The notes: a model not told the origin generated them from the letters alone. Positions 43,885-54,273 are shown, counted from the first letter of the stretch. The stretch: DNA of 64,000 bases from Roseibium sp. Sym1 (GCF_027359675.1 NZ_CP114786.1:4624501-4688500); one strand, 5' to 3'. Made by a program: numbers and translations.

Positions 43885-44742
43885 ATGCATTTGTTCCAAC
43901 ACGTACTGAATGGTCATTTCAACCTTCGGAATTGTCTGGCGGCCGCAGCAATCGGCGTTCCTTTCGTTTTCGTACCAACGAATGCGACGTTGCACGCAGC
44001 TGACTTGCAGGAAACAACAACGCCAATGCAAGAGCCGGTTGAGCGTATCAATCGCACTTGGGAGTTTCTGTTCGCGCCATATTTATTCGGGGCAAACATT
44101 ACGGGTACCTCACAGGTAGGCCGTCTGCCGAACACGCCTTTAGATGTGGGTTTTGACGATATCCTGAACAATATGCGCTTTGCGGCGATGGCGCGCGCCG
44201 AAGCGCTGTACCGCCAGAAAGTGGGCGTGATTGTCGATCTTTCCTACACCAACCTTGGAAACGCCACGGACACGCCTCTGACGGGCGGTCGCGCGCGGTT
44301 TGATGTGAAGCAGACGATTATCGAAGGACTTCTGAGCTATCGGGCGTTCGCCGGTCAAAAAGGGTCAGTCGATGTCTACGGTGGTGCGCGCTACTGGGAT
44401 GTTTCCTTGGGACTGAATGCCACGGGAACGATTGCGGGCAACTTCAACGTCAGCCGCGGAGATAGCTGGGTGGATCCGGTAATCGGTTTGCGGGGCTTCT
44501 ACCAGATGACCGAAAAATGGTCGGTGAATGCCCGCGGTGATGTCGGCGGCTTTGGTGTTGGTTCTGATTTCACCTGGAATGTTCAGGGTGGAATTGGCTA
44601 CCACTTCAATGAAACATGGTCGACGCATGTACAGTACAAGGCGCTAGGCGTGGATTTCGACAATGGTCGAACCGGCACCGGAAGCTTTGCCTATGACACG
44701 GTCACACACGGTCCGTTGCTTGGGCTTGTAGCGAGGTTCTGA
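43885..44742 (+). CDS. Outer-membrane beta-barrel protein
   Basis: 285 residues from ATG 43885 after aaaagggg; the frame opens further up at 43783. It has a long basic N-region, then a signal-like stretch (AAAAIGVPFVFVPTNATLHA). Alternating hydrophobic strands (WEFLFAPYLFGANITG, GVIVDLSYTNLG, VDVYGGARYWDVSLGL) end in a terminal aromatic residue (LLGLVARF), the insertion signal of outer-membrane barrels. It resembles the OmpW-like or 8-strand group. Codons are more AT-rich than core genes. It probably belongs to the DUF1254/sulfatase-like cluster as an outer-membrane partner; the substrate is unknown. Confidence 0.75.
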   Translation: MHLFQHVLNGHFNLRNCLAAAAIGVPFVFVPTNATLHAADLQETTTPMQEPVERINRTWEFLFAPYLFGANITGTSQVGRLPNTPLDVGFDDILNNMRFAAMARAEALYRQKVGVIVDLSYTNLGNATDTPLTGGRARFDVKQTIIEGLLSYRAFAGQKGSVDVYGGARYWDVSLGLNATGTIAGNFNVSRGDSWVDPVIGLRGFYQMTEKWSVNARGDVGGFGVGSDFTWNVQGGIGYHFNETWSTHVQYKALGVDFDNGRTGTGSFAYDTVTHGPLLGLVARF

Positions 44743-45258
44743 ACACGTTGTAGGAAGAAGCATTATAGGTCTGCCGACCGGTTCTGCTAACACAGATAGG
44801 GACGGCTTTGGCTGATCCTGAGACTTTGATTTTTACCGCAGCGATTGTCTGCTTTCAGTATCAGATCAGCAAACTGCATTCGACCGAATCTGGGGGCGCA
44901 AAGCCGCCACTGATTGGTAAGGTGCCTAATGTCAGCTCCGGGCCGGAACCGCCACCACAATCTGAGCCGATTAGTGTCAGCTGATGACGGTCGGAGTACG
45001 TAAGCCGACAAGTCTCTTACCGGCCCCGCTCAAGCATTCGCCAAGACGCACTTCTTGCCCCGTCAGCGCCCGGAGCTGAAAACAGAGCCGCAGACACAAA
45101 AAAAACCGCCCACCGTCTCCGGCAAGCGGGTTTTCTTGTTGTCTGGGCGCCGGGAGCCGCGCTGAGGCCGGTGGACTGACCGGCCTGGGCGAACTCCCGG
45201 CTAAGCTTGTGTCAGCCGAAGCAATCAGGCCTCCGTTTGAGCGGAGACCTGTTGATCC
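44743..45258. other. Intergenic region between the OMP gene and nrdJ
   Basis: 516 bases at the boundary of the accessory segment. A short open frame at 44787-45011 on the minus strand has no domain. No repeats were seen apart from the terminator-like hairpin at 45100-45140. Confidence 0.4.
45097..45138 (-). terminator. Terminator-like hairpin downstream of nrdJ
   Basis: On the minus strand an imperfect stem (aaacccgc...gggcggttt) is followed by a run of eight or nine T. It lies about 120 bases beyond the nrdJ stop. A shorter T-rich tract on the other side suggests weak activity in the plus direction too. Confidence 0.6.
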
Positions 45259-48200
45259 TTAGCTGCAGCCGCTGGTCGAGCCGCAGGTGTCGCATTTCAG
45301 GCAGGTGCCGTTGCGGACCATGGTGAAGTTGCCGCATTCGCCGCAGCTTTCGCCTTCATAGCCCTTCATGCGCGCCTGGGCGATCTGCTGTGCGGCGGTC
45401 TTGGCCGGGGCGGTGGAGACTTCCACGGCTGCCGCCGCGCCGCCTTCCGAACCGCGGGCGAAGGCCGTGGCCACCGCCGAGGTCTGCGCCGAGACGGAGC
45501 CCGCCAGTTCGACCTTTACCGCTTCGGTGATCTCGCCGGCCGGCTCGGAGCCGGAGACGAGGCGGAAGCGCTCGGTCTGGCCGCGCACCAGGCCGTGGGA
45601 GACGACGCCGCCCGAGGAGCCCTTGTCCATGTTCTTGACCGCGCCCGCGCTGACCGGGCCGTTGAAGGCTTCCGGCGGCACATGGGCAAGGTCGTGGCGG
45701 CCGAGATAGGAGACCGCCAGTTCGCGGAAGACATAGTCGAGGATCGACGTCGCGTTCTTGATCGCGTCGTTGCCCTGGACCATGCCGGCCGGCTCGAACT
45801 TGGTAAAGGTGAAGGCGTCGACATATTCCTCCAGCGGCACGCCGTATTGCAGGCCGAGCGAGACGGAGATGGCGAAGTTGTTGATGAAGGCGCGCAGGGC
45901 CGAGCCTTCCTTGTTCATGTCCAGGAAGATCTCGCCGAGACGGCCGTCGTCATATTCGCCGGTGCGCAAGAACACCGTGTGGCCGCCGATCTTGGCCTTC
46001 TGGGTGTAGCCCTTGCGGCGTGCGGGCAGCTTTTCCTGTTCGCGTACGACCCGCTCGACGATGCGCTCGACGATGCGTTCGGCGACAACCTCGGCCTTGG
46101 CGGCGGCCGGCTTGGCGGCCAGATCCTCGATGGCCTCGTCTTCGTCCTCGTCCTCATCGGCCAGAAGCTGGGCGTTGAGCGGCTGGCTGAGCTTGGAGCC
46201 GTCGCGGTAGAGCGCGTTGGCCTTCAGCGCCAGCTTCCAGGACAGCATGTAGGCTTCCTTGCAGTCCTCGACCGTCGCATCGTTCGGCATGTTGATCGTC
46301 TTGGAGATCGCGCCGGAGATGAACGGCTGGGCCGCGGCCATCATGCGGATGTGGCTTTCGACCGACAGGAAGCGCTTGCCGATGCGGCCGCACGGGTTGG
46401 CGCAGTCGAAGACGGGCAGGTGCTCTTGCTTGAGGAAGGGTGCGCCTTCCAGGGTCATGGCGCCGCAGACATGGGTGTTGGCGGCCTCGATCTCAGACTT
46501 CGAGTAGCCGAGGAAGGTCAACAGGTCGAATTCCGGATCCTCCAGCTGCTCGTCGGTGACGCCGAGCGCCTTCATCTGCTCGTCGCCGAGGGTCCAGCGG
46601 TTGAAGACGAACTTGATGTCGAAGGCCGACTTCATGCCGTCCTTCAGCTTGGTCAGGCTCTCGTCGGTGAAGCCCTTGGCTGTGAGCGCCGACGGGTTGA
46701 CGCCCGGGGCCTGGTCGAGGGAGCCGTGGCCGACCGCATAGGCCTCGATCTCGCCGATTTCGGCTTCCGAATAGCCGAGCACGCGCAGGGCTTCGGGAAC
46801 GGCGCGGTTGATGATCTTGAAGTAGCCGCCGCCGGCCAGCTTCTTGAACTTCACCAGCGCGAAGTCCGGTTCGATGCCGGTGGTGTCGCAGTCCATGACC
46901 AGGCCGATCGTACCGGTCGGCGCGATCACCGTGGACTGGGCGTTGCGGTAGCCGTTCTTTTCACCGAGCTCCAGGGCGCGGTCCCAGGCCTTCCTGGCCC
47001 GCTCGACGATGATCGGGTCCGGGCAGGAGGCATGGTCGAGGGCGACCGGGTTGGTGTTCAGGTCCTCGTAGCCGTCCGCTTCGCCGTGGGCGGCGCGGCG
47101 GTGGTTGCGGATGACCTTGAGCATGTGCTTGGCGTTTTTCTTGTAGCCCGGGAACGAGCCGAGCTCGCCGGCCATCTCGGCCGAAGTCGCATAGGCGACA
47201 CCGGTCATGACGGCGGTCAGCGCACCGCAAAGCGCGCGGCCTTCATCCGAATCGTAGGAAATGCCGGAGGTCATCAGGAGGCCGCCGATATTGGCGTAGC
47301 CGAGGCCGAGCGTGCGGAACTTGTAGGAGAGTTCCGCGATTTCCTTCGACGGGAACTGCGCCATCAGCACCGAGATTTCCAGAACGATGGTCCAAAGCCG
47401 GACGGCGTGCTCGTAGTTGTCGATGTCGAAGGAGCGGTCCTCGCGGCGGAACTGCATCAGGTTCAGCGACGCCAGGTTACAGGCCGTGTCGTCGAGGAAC
47501 ATGTATTCCGAGCAGGGGTTGGACGCGCGGATTTCGCCATCGGCCAGGCAGGTGTGCCAGTCGTTGATGGTGGTGTGGTACTGCAGGCCCGGATCGGCGG
47601 AGGCCCAGGCGGCATAGCCGATCTGTTCCCACAGCTCCTTGGCCTTGACGGTCTTCAGCACGCCGCCGTTCTTGCGGGCGGTCAGGTCCCAGTCGCTGTC
47701 GGCGACGACCGCATTGAGGAAGCCGTCGGTGACGCGCACCGAGTTGTTGGAATTCTGGCCGGCCACCGTCAGGTAGGCTTCACTGTCCCAATCCGTGTTG
47801 TAGGTCGGGAAGTCGATCTTGGAAAAGCCCTGTTTGGCGAACTGGATGACGCGCTGGATGTAGTTCTCCGGCACCATCATCTTCTTGGCGGCGCGGATCT
47901 CGCGCTTCAGCGCCGGGTTCTTGGCCGGGTCGAAGCAGTCGCCATTGTCGGCCTCGCAATTGACGCAGGCGCGCATGATCGCGGTCAGGTGCTTCTGGCA
48001 GATCTTCGAGCCGGTGACGAGGGCGGCCACCTTCTGCTCTTCCTTGACCTTCCAGTTGACATATTCCTCGATATCCGGGTGATCGACGTCAACGACGACC
48101 ATCTTGGCCGCGCGGCGGGTGGTGCCGCCGGACTTGATCGCGCCGGCTGCCCGGTCACCGATCTTCAGGAAGCTCATCAGGCCGGAGGACTTGCCGCCGC

Positions 48201-48939
48201 CGGAAAGCTTTTCGCCCTCGGAGCGCACATGGGAGAAGTTGGAGCCGGTGCCGGAGCCGTATTTGAACAGGCGCGCCTCACGGACCCACAGGTCCATGAT
48301 GCCGCCTTCATTGACCAGGTCGTCGCCGACGGACTGGATGAAGCAGGCATGGGGCTGCGGGTGCTCGTAGGCGCTCTTGGACTTGGTGAGCTTGCCGGTC
48401 TGGAAGTCGACATAGAAGTGACCCTGGCCCGGACCGTCGATGCCATAGGCCCAGTGCAGGCCGGTGTTGAACCATTGCGGGGAGTTCGGCGCCACCTTCT
48501 GGGTCGCCAGCATGTAACGCAGTTCGTCATAGAAGGCCTGGGCGTCGGCTTCCTTGTCGAAATAGCCGCCCTTCCAGCCCCAGTAGGTCCAGGTGCCGGC
48601 GAGACGGTCGAAGACCTGGCGGCCGTCGATTTCCGAGCCGTACTGCTCGTCCTCGGGCAGATCGGCCAGGGCGGCCTCGTCGGCCTCGTGGCGCCACAGC
48701 CAGGACGGGACGGTGTTTTCCTCGACCGGCTTCAGCTTGGCCGGCACGCCTGCCTTGCGGAAATATTTCTGCGCCAGGATGTCGGACGCGACCTGGGAGA
48801 ACTGTGCCGGGACCTGGATGTTCTCCAGCCGGAACACGATGGAGCCGTCCGGATTCCGGATTTCGCTGGTCGCGTTCCGAAATTCGATGCTTGCGTAAGG
48901 CGATTGACCTTCCTTGGTGTAGCGCCGCTCGATCCGCAT
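45259..48939 (-). CDS. nrdJ: Adenosylcobalamin-dependent (class II) ribonucleoside-diphosphate reductase
   Basis: 1226 residues from ATG 48939 ([15 protein letters not shown]); the frame continues to 48999 without support. Features of the class II family include [20 protein letters not shown] (substrate-site Cys and Glu), [13 protein letters not shown] and the C-terminal zinc-ribbon [20 protein letters not shown]. Length is typical of the alphaproteobacterial vitamin B12-dependent enzyme. It makes deoxyribonucleotides with a B12 radical and so works with or without oxygen. Two NrdR-box-like sites lie upstream. A cobalamin riboswitch was looked for and not seen. Confidence 0.96.
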   Translation of the reverse strand: MRIERRYTKEGQSPYASIEFRNATSEIRNPDGSIVFRLENIQVPAQFSQVASDILAQKYFRKAGVPAKLKPVEENTVPSWLWRHEADEAALADLPEDEQYGSEIDGRQVFDRLAGTWTYWGWKGGYFDKEADAQAFYDELRYMLATQKVAPNSPQWFNTGLHWAYGIDGPGQGHFYVDFQTGKLTKSKSAYEHPQPHACFIQSVGDDLVNEGGIMDLWVREARLFKYGSGTGSNFSHVRSEGEKLSGGGKSSGLMSFLKIGDRAAGAIKSGGTTRRAAKMVVVDVDHPDIEEYVNWKVKEEQKVAALVTGSKICQKHLTAIMRACVNCEADNGDCFDPAKNPALKREIRAAKKMMVPENYIQRVIQFAKQGFSKIDFPTYNTDWDSEAYLTVAGQNSNNSVRVTDGFLNAVVADSDWDLTARKNGGVLKTVKAKELWEQIGYAAWASADPGLQYHTTINDWHTCLADGEIRASNPCSEYMFLDDTACNLASLNLMQFRREDRSFDIDNYEHAVRLWTIVLEISVLMAQFPSKEIAELSYKFRTLGLGYANIGGLLMTSGISYDSDEGRALCGALTAVMTGVAYATSAEMAGELGSFPGYKKNAKHMLKVIRNHRRAAHGEADGYEDLNTNPVALDHASCPDPIIVERARKAWDRALELGEKNGYRNAQSTVIAPTGTIGLVMDCDTTGIEPDFALVKFKKLAGGGYFKIINRAVPEALRVLGYSEAEIGEIEAYAVGHGSLDQAPGVNPSALTAKGFTDESLTKLKDGMKSAFDIKFVFNRWTLGDEQMKALGVTDEQLEDPEFDLLTFLGYSKSEIEAANTHVCGAMTLEGAPFLKQEHLPVFDCANPCGRIGKRFLSVESHIRMMAAAQPFISGAISKTINMPNDATVEDCKEAYMLSWKLALKANALYRDGSKLSQPLNAQLLADEDEDEDEAIEDLAAKPAAAKAEVVAERIVERIVERVVREQEKLPARRKGYTQKAKIGGHTVFLRTGEYDDGRLGEIFLDMNKEGSALRAFINNFAISVSLGLQYGVPLEEYVDAFTFTKFEPAGMVQGNDAIKNATSILDYVFRELAVSYLGRHDLAHVPPEAFNGPVSAGAVKNMDKGSSGGVVSHGLVRGQTERFRLVSGSEPAGEITEAVKVELAGSVSAQTSAVATAFARGSEGGAAAAVEVSTAPAKTAAQQIAQARMKGYEGESCGECGNFTMVRNGTCLKCDTCGSTSGCS

Positions 48940-49062
48940 TCTCAAAGTCCCCTTTAGATCCCCGCCGGTTCCCCCGAACCGGACTTTACCGCATCTCACC
49001 CGGCGTGGCGTTACCGCCTGCCTCGTTACCGGATGTCGCCCTGCATGCTACAGGCTTGTCGA

Positions 49063-49076
49063 TCCTGTATGTAGCG
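49063..49076. promoter_or_regulatory. NrdR box 2 (degenerate)
   Basis: tcctgtatgtagcg matches 9 of 14 positions of the perfect box at 49094-49107, and the two centres are 31 bp apart. NrdR sites normally occur as such pairs about three helical turns apart on one face of the DNA, which is the main support for this weak half. Confidence 0.6.
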
Positions 49077-49093
49077 TATCTCGTATGTTGATC

Positions 49094-49107
49094 CACTATA
49101 TATAGTG
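49094..49107. promoter_or_regulatory. NrdR box 1 (perfect palindrome)
   Basis: cactatatatagtg is a perfect 14-bp palindrome and fits the NrdR consensus (acaCwAtATaTwGtgt). It lies about 155 bases upstream of the nrdJ start. NrdR represses ribonucleotide reductase genes when dATP is high, so nrdJ is probably controlled here. Confidence 0.85.
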
Positions 49108-49578
49108 TTCATCAACAGGTTTGTCACGATATGCGCCGGAAACTCGGCACACAAAAACCCGTCTCCCGGCTTCGGTTAAAAAGACCCGGAACGGTACTCG
49201 GATACTGGTGGTTTTGGATGACGGGAGCGCCCGGCAGGGCTTCCGACTACGCACATCGCAATGATTAGGAAACTAATGTAAATGAATTCTTAAGGTCAAG
49301 GCGTGAGTGACAACAGGTAGTGCCGAGATTGTGGGCAAACGCAAAATATTGTGTGCCGGTGTGGATAGTGGGGAGCGGAGTGGGGACGGCTGAAGCGCAA
49401 GGAAAATAGCGCTTGCTTTCCAGGCGAAGGAGTGCCCGATCCGGCGCTGAGAAACCCTGTGGATGAGGGTAGATCGAATTTTATGAAAATTTGAAGAAAA
49501 TGGCGCGGACCGATTTCAACCGGGTTTAAGCCGGGTCTGGTTTCATGCGGGCTGGTTAGGGAAAAGGGTCCGCATTTC
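49108..49578. other. Intergenic region between nrdJ and the response regulator gene
   Basis: About 470 bases with mixed composition. It should contain the nrdJ promoter and that of the response regulator at 49579. A minus-strand frame (49296-49580) has no recognisable domain and is probably not a gene. Confidence 0.5.
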
Positions 49579-50307
49579 ATGAAACATCACGCCGCATTCG
49601 GACTGGCCATGGAGGATATCGATGCTGTTGTCGTTGAAGACAGCAAGCCGATGCAAACGATTCTCCGTTCGATTCTGCTCAGCTTCAAGGTGTCACGGGT
49701 GCGGGTCTATGATTCGGTCGATGAAGCACTGGAAGCCAGCCTCGCCGAACCGCCCAACGTGATTCTCACGGACTGGCGCATGGCGCCGACCTCCGGTTAC
49801 CAGTTCCTGCGCCTGGTCCGGCACCGGCACATGGAACCCCTGTGCTATGTCCCGATCCTGTTCATCACGGCCCACGGAACGCGGCCGCTGGTGGACAAGG
49901 CCTTGAGGGCCGGGGCCCATCATGTCCTGGTCAAGCCGGTGTCGCCCTCGACCCTCTACAAGCGCCTGCGCTGGCTTTTGAACGACGACCGGCCGATGAT
50001 CCTGGAGAATTCCGGCTTCTACAACATCTATGGCATCCAGAAGACCATGGACGACCAGGCCGAAAAGATGCAGTCGCTGGCCGGGGCGCGGCTTCATCAC
50101 CGAATCGCGGTGCAGAAGCGGGCCGAAGTGGAAGATGCGGTCGAGGCGGCGTTCGACAAGAAAGAGCCCGAGACGCCCAAGGCCTATGCGCGCCCGCGCA
50201 AGACCAAGGCCGAGGAAGAGCCGAAGGAAGCGAAGAAGCACTCCGCCGCGGCCAAGCATATCCGCAACGCCAGCTTTGCCGCCGTCAAGGGCGTGAAGAT
50301 CCACTGA
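49579..50307 (+). CDS. CheY-like response regulator with basic C-terminal extension
   Basis: 242 residues. A receiver domain (about 13-135) has the acidic pair in VVVEDSKP, the phospho-acceptor Asp in ILTDWRMAP, Thr in FITAHGT and Lys in LVKPVSP. Beyond it a lysine/alanine/glutamate-rich tail (about 180-242, KTKAEEEPKEAKKH) has no recognised output domain and is probably disordered. It is likely a single-domain regulator acting by protein-protein contact; no histidine kinase is nearby. Confidence 0.85.
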   Translation: MKHHAAFGLAMEDIDAVVVEDSKPMQTILRSILLSFKVSRVRVYDSVDEALEASLAEPPNVILTDWRMAPTSGYQFLRLVRHRHMEPLCYVPILFITAHGTRPLVDKALRAGAHHVLVKPVSPSTLYKRLRWLLNDDRPMILENSGFYNIYGIQKTMDDQAEKMQSLAGARLHHRIAVQKRAEVEDAVEAAFDKKEPETPKAYARPRKTKAEEEPKEAKKHSAAAKHIRNASFAAVKGVKIH

Positions 50308-50526
50308 AGATCCGCGCGCTGGCGGCGGCACGCCGGCCGGTCTCCTCCTGACTGCGGCATAGGGACCGGCCCGCGGCAATCCCGCGATTTTTGCTGACTG
50401 AACTCTGGACAGACACGGACGTTGACGCCATAGTCCGCAAAACTTCGCGCAGGCCTGCCCGCGCGGAGCGTACGTTCATGTGACCGGCAATTTTGCTGCC
50501 GGCAATCAAGGGACCTTCATCGGGCC

Positions 50527-50913
50527 ATGAAAACTCTGCTGCTTGAACTTTTCACCTGGTGGAACAGCCAGACCATGGGCACCCGCTTCTTCACCTGGCG
50601 CAAGGGGGAGTTTGTCGGCGAGGACGAGTTCGGCAACAAGTACTACAAGGAACGGGCCGGCAAGAAGCGCTGGGTGATCTACAACGGTCTCGCGGAAGCC
50701 TCTTCCATTCCTCCGGGCTGGCACGGCTGGATGCATCACCGTGTCGACACGCCGCCGAGCGAGGAAACCTACCATGCCAAGCACTGGCAGCAGGGCCACA
50801 AGGCGAATCCGACAGGCACGCCCGCGGCCTACCGCCCGCACGGCTCGATCCTGACCCCGGAAAAACGCCCGGATGTCACCGGCGATTACGAGGCCTGGAC
50901 GCCGGGCAACTGA
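50527..50913 (+). CDS. NDUFA12-family NADH:ubiquinone oxidoreductase accessory subunit
   Basis: 128 residues. LFTWWNSQTMGTRFFTWRKG, VGEDEFGNKYYKER and PPGWHGWMHHRVD are the signature of the NDUFA12 (B17.2) family, an accessory complex I subunit also found in alphaproteobacteria, the mitochondrial lineage. It binds the complex I peripheral arm. It is followed by a good terminator and is monocistronic. Confidence 0.95.
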   Translation: MKTLLLELFTWWNSQTMGTRFFTWRKGEFVGEDEFGNKYYKERAGKKRWVIYNGLAEASSIPPGWHGWMHHRVDTPPSEETYHAKHWQQGHKANPTGTPAAYRPHGSILTPEKRPDVTGDYEAWTPGN

Positions 50914-50944
50914 TCGGCGCAAGACTGCATATTTGGATTGGAGA

Positions 50945-50968
50945 GCCCCGCATGCGCGGGGCTTTTTT
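50945..50968 (+). terminator. Rho-independent terminator after the NDUFA12-type gene
   Basis: A 7-bp stem (gccccgc with gcggggc), a four-base loop atgc and six T follow the stop by 31 bases. Confidence 0.92.
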
Positions 50969-50995
50969 GTTGTCGTTTCTTATCGTCATCCCATG

Positions 50996-51324
50996 GCTTG
51001 ACCCACTGCTGTCCGGTTTAACTCGGCTCAGTTACAACAGGTCATTGATTTCTTGTCGATATTTACGCTTCTCCCGATCCGGGACACGCAGTGCCTTGCC
51101 ACTTGCGCCCCTCTCCCCCCTTGCGGGGGAGATGTCCGGGAACCGGACAGAGGGGGGGCGCAGCGGTTCCTCGTATTCGGAAAAGGCCTTGTATGCCGAG
51201 AGGTTGAGCCCCCCCTCTGTCTCCTTCCGGAGACATCTCCCCCTCAAGGGGGGAGAGGGGAACAAGCGGCGAAACCTGTTTGCATACAGAGGCTCCTGCT
51301 TAACCGGACAGCAGTGGGTCAAGC
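50996..51324. repeat. Outer 23-bp inverted repeat pair of a nested palindromic region
   Basis: gcttgacccactgctgtccg and three more bases (50996-51018) are the exact reverse complement of 51302-51324, 283 bases apart. Between them lies a separate, GC-rich palindromic element. The nesting parallels that at 35.6-35.9 kb, though the sequences differ. Confidence 0.85.
51108..51260. repeat. REP/RIME-like palindromic intergenic element
   Basis: The outer arms, about 29 bases at 51108-51137 and 51232-51260 (cccctctccccccttgcggg and complement), are near-perfect inverted repeats. A further pair, acagagggggg and ccccccctctgt, lies inside. The cccctctcccc...gggggagatgtccgg type of sequence is a frequent dispersed repeat in rhizobial-type alphaproteobacteria. 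No gene is present. Confidence 0.78.
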
Positions 51325-51421
51325 CCTGCAATGACGAAGGGTGGAGTATTGGGCTACGGATGGCCCGCCTAACCGAACCACGCCCGCAATTTTCATCCCG
51401 GACGTCGCGCAGCGACAAGCC

Positions 51422-51487
51422 GGGACCCAGGACTCCCGGGCGGGGGCGATATACATCCGAGACGTCGTACGAAGAGTCCTGGGTCCC
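51422..51487. repeat. Third inverted repeat in the same gap
   Basis: gggacccaggactc (51422-51435) and its exact complement (51474-51487) are separated by 38 bases. It lies just upstream of the aat stop and could also act as a hairpin on the aat transcript. Confidence 0.75.
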
Positions 51488-51521
51488 CGCTTGCGAACGG
51501 ATGACACATGCGGGACCGGCC

Positions 51522-52202
51522 TTACCGCGCCGGCCAGTTGTCGAGGACGTCCAGCACTTCCTGGCCGCAGGCCTGCGGGGAGAGGGCGTAGAAGTCCGTT
51601 TCGAGTTTGAGCGCTTCCGACAGCCTCGTGTTGTAGTCGGCCTGGGAGACTTCCATCGTGCCGAACTTGCTGAGGTGCTCCGTCACGAATTGCGTGTCGA
51701 GCAGGGAATAGCCGCCGACGATCAGCCGGGCGACCAGATGTGCCAGGCAGACCTTGGAGGCGTCGGTGCGGAACGTGAACATGCTTTCGCCGAAGAACGC
51801 CCCGTTCAGGCTGACACCATAAAGGCCGCCGACCAGCTCGCCGTCCTGCCAGGCTTCGACCGTGTGGCAATAGCCCATCTCGAAGAGTTCGCCGTAAAGG
51901 CGGCGGATCTCTTTGTTGATCCAGGTTTTCTGCCGTCCGGGCATCGGTTCGGAGCAGCCGTCGATGACGCCCTGGAAGTCGGTGCTTACCCGGATTTCAA
52001 AGACGTCATTGCGGATCGTCCGGCGCAGGCGCCGGGGCAGGTGGAATCCGTCAAGGGGAAGAATGCCGCGGCGTTCCGGTTCCAGCCAGAACAGACCGGG
52101 GTCGTCCGCGGATTCGGCCATGGGAAACAGGCCGCAGGCATAGGCCTTCAGAAGCACCTGCGGGGTAATTTCCATCACGATGTCGTCTTTGTAACCAGCC
52201 AT
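51522..52202 (-). CDS. aat: Leucyl/phenylalanyl-tRNA--protein transferase
   Basis: 226 residues. [44 protein letters not shown] and [18 protein letters not shown] are the Aat signature; the FFGESMF segment is part of the active site. It transfers Leu or Phe from tRNA to N-terminal Arg/Lys proteins and marks them for ClpAP degradation. It is 51 bases downstream of accC in the same direction, a common order in this class of bacteria. Confidence 0.97.
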   Translation of the reverse strand: MAGYKDDIVMEITPQVLLKAYACGLFPMAESADDPGLFWLEPERRGILPLDGFHLPRRLRRTIRNDVFEIRVSTDFQGVIDGCSEPMPGRQKTWINKEIRRLYGELFEMGYCHTVEAWQDGELVGGLYGVSLNGAFFGESMFTFRTDASKVCLAHLVARLIVGGYSLLDTQFVTEHLSKFGTMEVSQADYNTRLSEALKLETDFYALSPQACGQEVLDVLDNWPAR

Positions 52203-52253
52203 AAGGCCTCACTGTCCAGGCGCCAAGGGGCCCGGCCCCTTGGCCTTCAGCGG

Positions 52254-53600
52254 TCAGCTCGACTTTTCAGCCAGGTGTTTTTCCAGCCAGTGGATGTCGT
52301 ACTGACCGTTCGCTATGTCCTGATTGTCCACCAGATCGCGGAAAAGCGGAATAGTCGACTTGATTTCGTCAACGACAAATTCGTCCAGGCACCGGCGCAG
52401 GCGCATCATGCACTCCACGCGGTTGCGGCCGTGCACGATCAGCTTGCCGATCAGGCTGTCGTAATAGGGCGGGATCTTGTAGCCCTGATAGACGCCGGAA
52501 TCGACCCGCACCCCCAGTCCGCCCGGCGGATGGTAATAGGTGATCGTGCCCGGGGAAGGGGTGAAATTGACCGGGTCTTCCGCGTTGATACGGCATTCGA
52601 TGGCATGGCCCTCGAACGTTATGTCGTCCTGGGTCATGTCCAGATCGCCGCCCGCGGCAATGCGGATCTGCTCGTTGACCAGGTCGATGCCGGTGATCAT
52701 CTCGGTGACCGGGTGTTCCACCTGCAGACGGGTGTTCATCTCGATGAAATAGAACTCGCCGTTCTCGTAGAGGAACTCGACCGTGCCGACGCCGCGGTAT
52801 TTCAGCTTGCGCATCGCAGTGGCGACGATTTCGCCGATCTCGTTGCGCTGGTCGGCATTGAGGCTCGGAGACGGGGCTTCCTCGAGGACCTTCTGGTGGC
52901 GACGCTGCAGGGAACAGTCGCGTTCGCCCAGATGGACCGCGTTGCCCTTGCCGTCACCCAGAACCTGGATCTCGATGTGCCTCGGCTTGCCGAGATACTT
53001 TTCCATGTAGAGCGCGTCGTCGCCGAAGGCAGCCTTTGCCTCGGAACGGGCGGTCGACAGGGCCGTGTCCAGCTCCGCTTCGCTCCTGGCTACCTTCATG
53101 CCGCGGCCACCGCCGCCGGCGGCGGCCTTGACCAGAACCGGATAGCCGATTTCACGGGCAATGGCATGCGCGTCATCGCTGAGCGTCACGGCACCGTCCG
53201 ACCCCGGGACGACCGGAATGCCCAGGTCCTTTGCCGTCTGCTTGGCCTGGATCTTGTCACCCATGATGCGGATATGCTCCGCGGTCGGGCCGATGAACTC
53301 GATGTTATGAGCCTCAAGGATCTCGGCGAAACGGGCGTTTTCGGACAGGAAACCGTAACCCGGGTGGACTGCATCGGCGCCGGTGATCTCGCATGCGGCC
53401 AGAAGCTGCGGGATGTTCAGGTAGCTGTCACGTGCCGCGGGCGGACCGATGCACACGCTTTCGTCGGCAAGGCGCACATGCATGGCGTCGGCATCCGCAG
53501 TCGAATGCACGGCCACCGTCGAGATGCCGAGTTCCTTGCAGGCACGCAGGATGCGCAGCGCGATCTCGCCGCGATTGGCAATGAGAATTTTGGAGAACAT
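52254..53600 (-). CDS. accC: Acetyl-CoA carboxylase biotin carboxylase subunit
   Basis: 448 residues from ATG 53600 ([16 protein letters not shown]); a GTG two codons upstream is less likely. ATP-grasp motifs include [12 protein letters not shown] (about 157-168), [15 protein letters not shown] and [14 protein letters not shown]. It carboxylates biotin on AccB with ATP and bicarbonate, the first half-reaction of fatty-acid synthesis. Its start lies 15 bases after the accB stop, so the two are co-transcribed. Confidence 0.97.
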   Translation of the reverse strand: MFSKILIANRGEIALRILRACKELGISTVAVHSTADADAMHVRLADESVCIGPPAARDSYLNIPQLLAACEITGADAVHPGYGFLSENARFAEILEAHNIEFIGPTAEHIRIMGDKIQAKQTAKDLGIPVVPGSDGAVTLSDDAHAIAREIGYPVLVKAAAGGGGRGMKVARSEAELDTALSTARSEAKAAFGDDALYMEKYLGKPRHIEIQVLGDGKGNAVHLGERDCSLQRRHQKVLEEAPSPSLNADQRNEIGEIVATAMRKLKYRGVGTVEFLYENGEFYFIEMNTRLQVEHPVTEMITGIDLVNEQIRIAAGGDLDMTQDDITFEGHAIECRINAEDPVNFTPSPGTITYYHPPGGLGVRVDSGVYQGYKIPPYYDSLIGKLIVHGRNRVECMMRLRRCLDEFVVDEIKSTIPLFRDLVDNQDIANGQYDIHWLEKHLAEKSS

Positions 53601-53615
53601 GGCCACATCGGCTCC

Positions 53616-54089
53616 TTATTCGACGATGATGAGCGGTTCGCCGAATTCCACCGGCTGGGCATCGTCAACCAGGATCTGCTTCACGGTGCCGGACTTGGTG
53701 GAGGGAATGTGGTTCATGGTCTTCATGGCTTCGATGATCAGGATCGTCTGGCCCTCGGTGACCTTGTCGCCAACCTGAATGAACACGGGGGCACCGGGTT
53801 CCGGTGCAAGATAGGCCGTGCCCACCATCGGTGACGACACGGTGGTCCCCGACGAGGCCGGTTCCGCGGGAGCTGCGGGCGCAGCGGCCGGGGCCGCGGC
53901 TGCGGGAGCTGCGGCAGGTGCCGCCGGAGGCGCGACATTGACCGGCGCACTGATCGTCATCTGCCGGGCCACGCGAATGCGGGTGTCACCCTGTTCCAGT
54001 TCGATTTCCGAGAGATTTGTCTCGTCCAGCAGGACGGCGAGATCCCGGATCAGGGCCGTGTCGAATTTCTTGTTATCATTACGCATCAT
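53616..54089 (-). CDS. accB: Biotin carboxyl carrier protein of acetyl-CoA carboxylase
   Basis: 157 residues. The N-terminal helix is followed by an Ala/Pro-rich flexible linker (about 50-80) and a biotinyl domain with EAMKTMN, where the Lys is biotinylated. It carries the carboxyl group between AccC and the carboxyltransferase. Start ATG 54089 (MMRNDNKK); a second ATG one codon on is possible. Confidence 0.96.
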   Translation of the reverse strand: MMRNDNKKFDTALIRDLAVLLDETNLSEIELEQGDTRIRVARQMTISAPVNVAPPAAPAAAPAAAAPAAAPAAPAEPASSGTTVSSPMVGTAYLAPEPGAPVFIQVGDKVTEGQTILIIEAMKTMNHIPSTKSGTVKQILVDDAQPVEFGEPLIIVE

Positions 54090-54273
54090 GTCGTTTGGCT
54101 CTCATACTCGGTCCGCAAGCAGCGCGGCAGGCCGGTCCACGGGATGACCGCTCCATGTGTTCATGGGGTCTGTCCCGTCTGTTCCGGAGCCCTCTGTCCT
54201 GCAGGGCTGTCAGAAACTTCCCGGTGAAACCGCGCTCCTTGCGCCGTCGCTTCCGGACGGACAAAGATCTTTT

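Noticed and set aside
44787..45011. A 74-residue minus-strand frame downstream of the OMP gene
   Set aside because: No recognisable domain or start signal, and located in decayed-looking boundary DNA.
45595..48957. A 1120-codon open frame on the plus strand opposite nrdJ
   Set aside because: A shadow of nrdJ produced by high GC at codon third positions; no domain visible.
48940..49140. Cobalamin riboswitch upstream of nrdJ
   Set aside because: No B12-box-like sequence was found in either orientation; only NrdR-like sites and a short hairpin were seen.
49296..49580. A 94-residue minus-strand frame between nrdJ and the response regulator
   Set aside because: No domain, no ribosome-binding site, and it overlaps regulatory DNA.
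50986..51530. A CRISPR array suggested by the regular GC-rich blocks
   Set aside because: The repeats are inverted, of different sequences, and not regularly spaced; no direct repeats with spacers.
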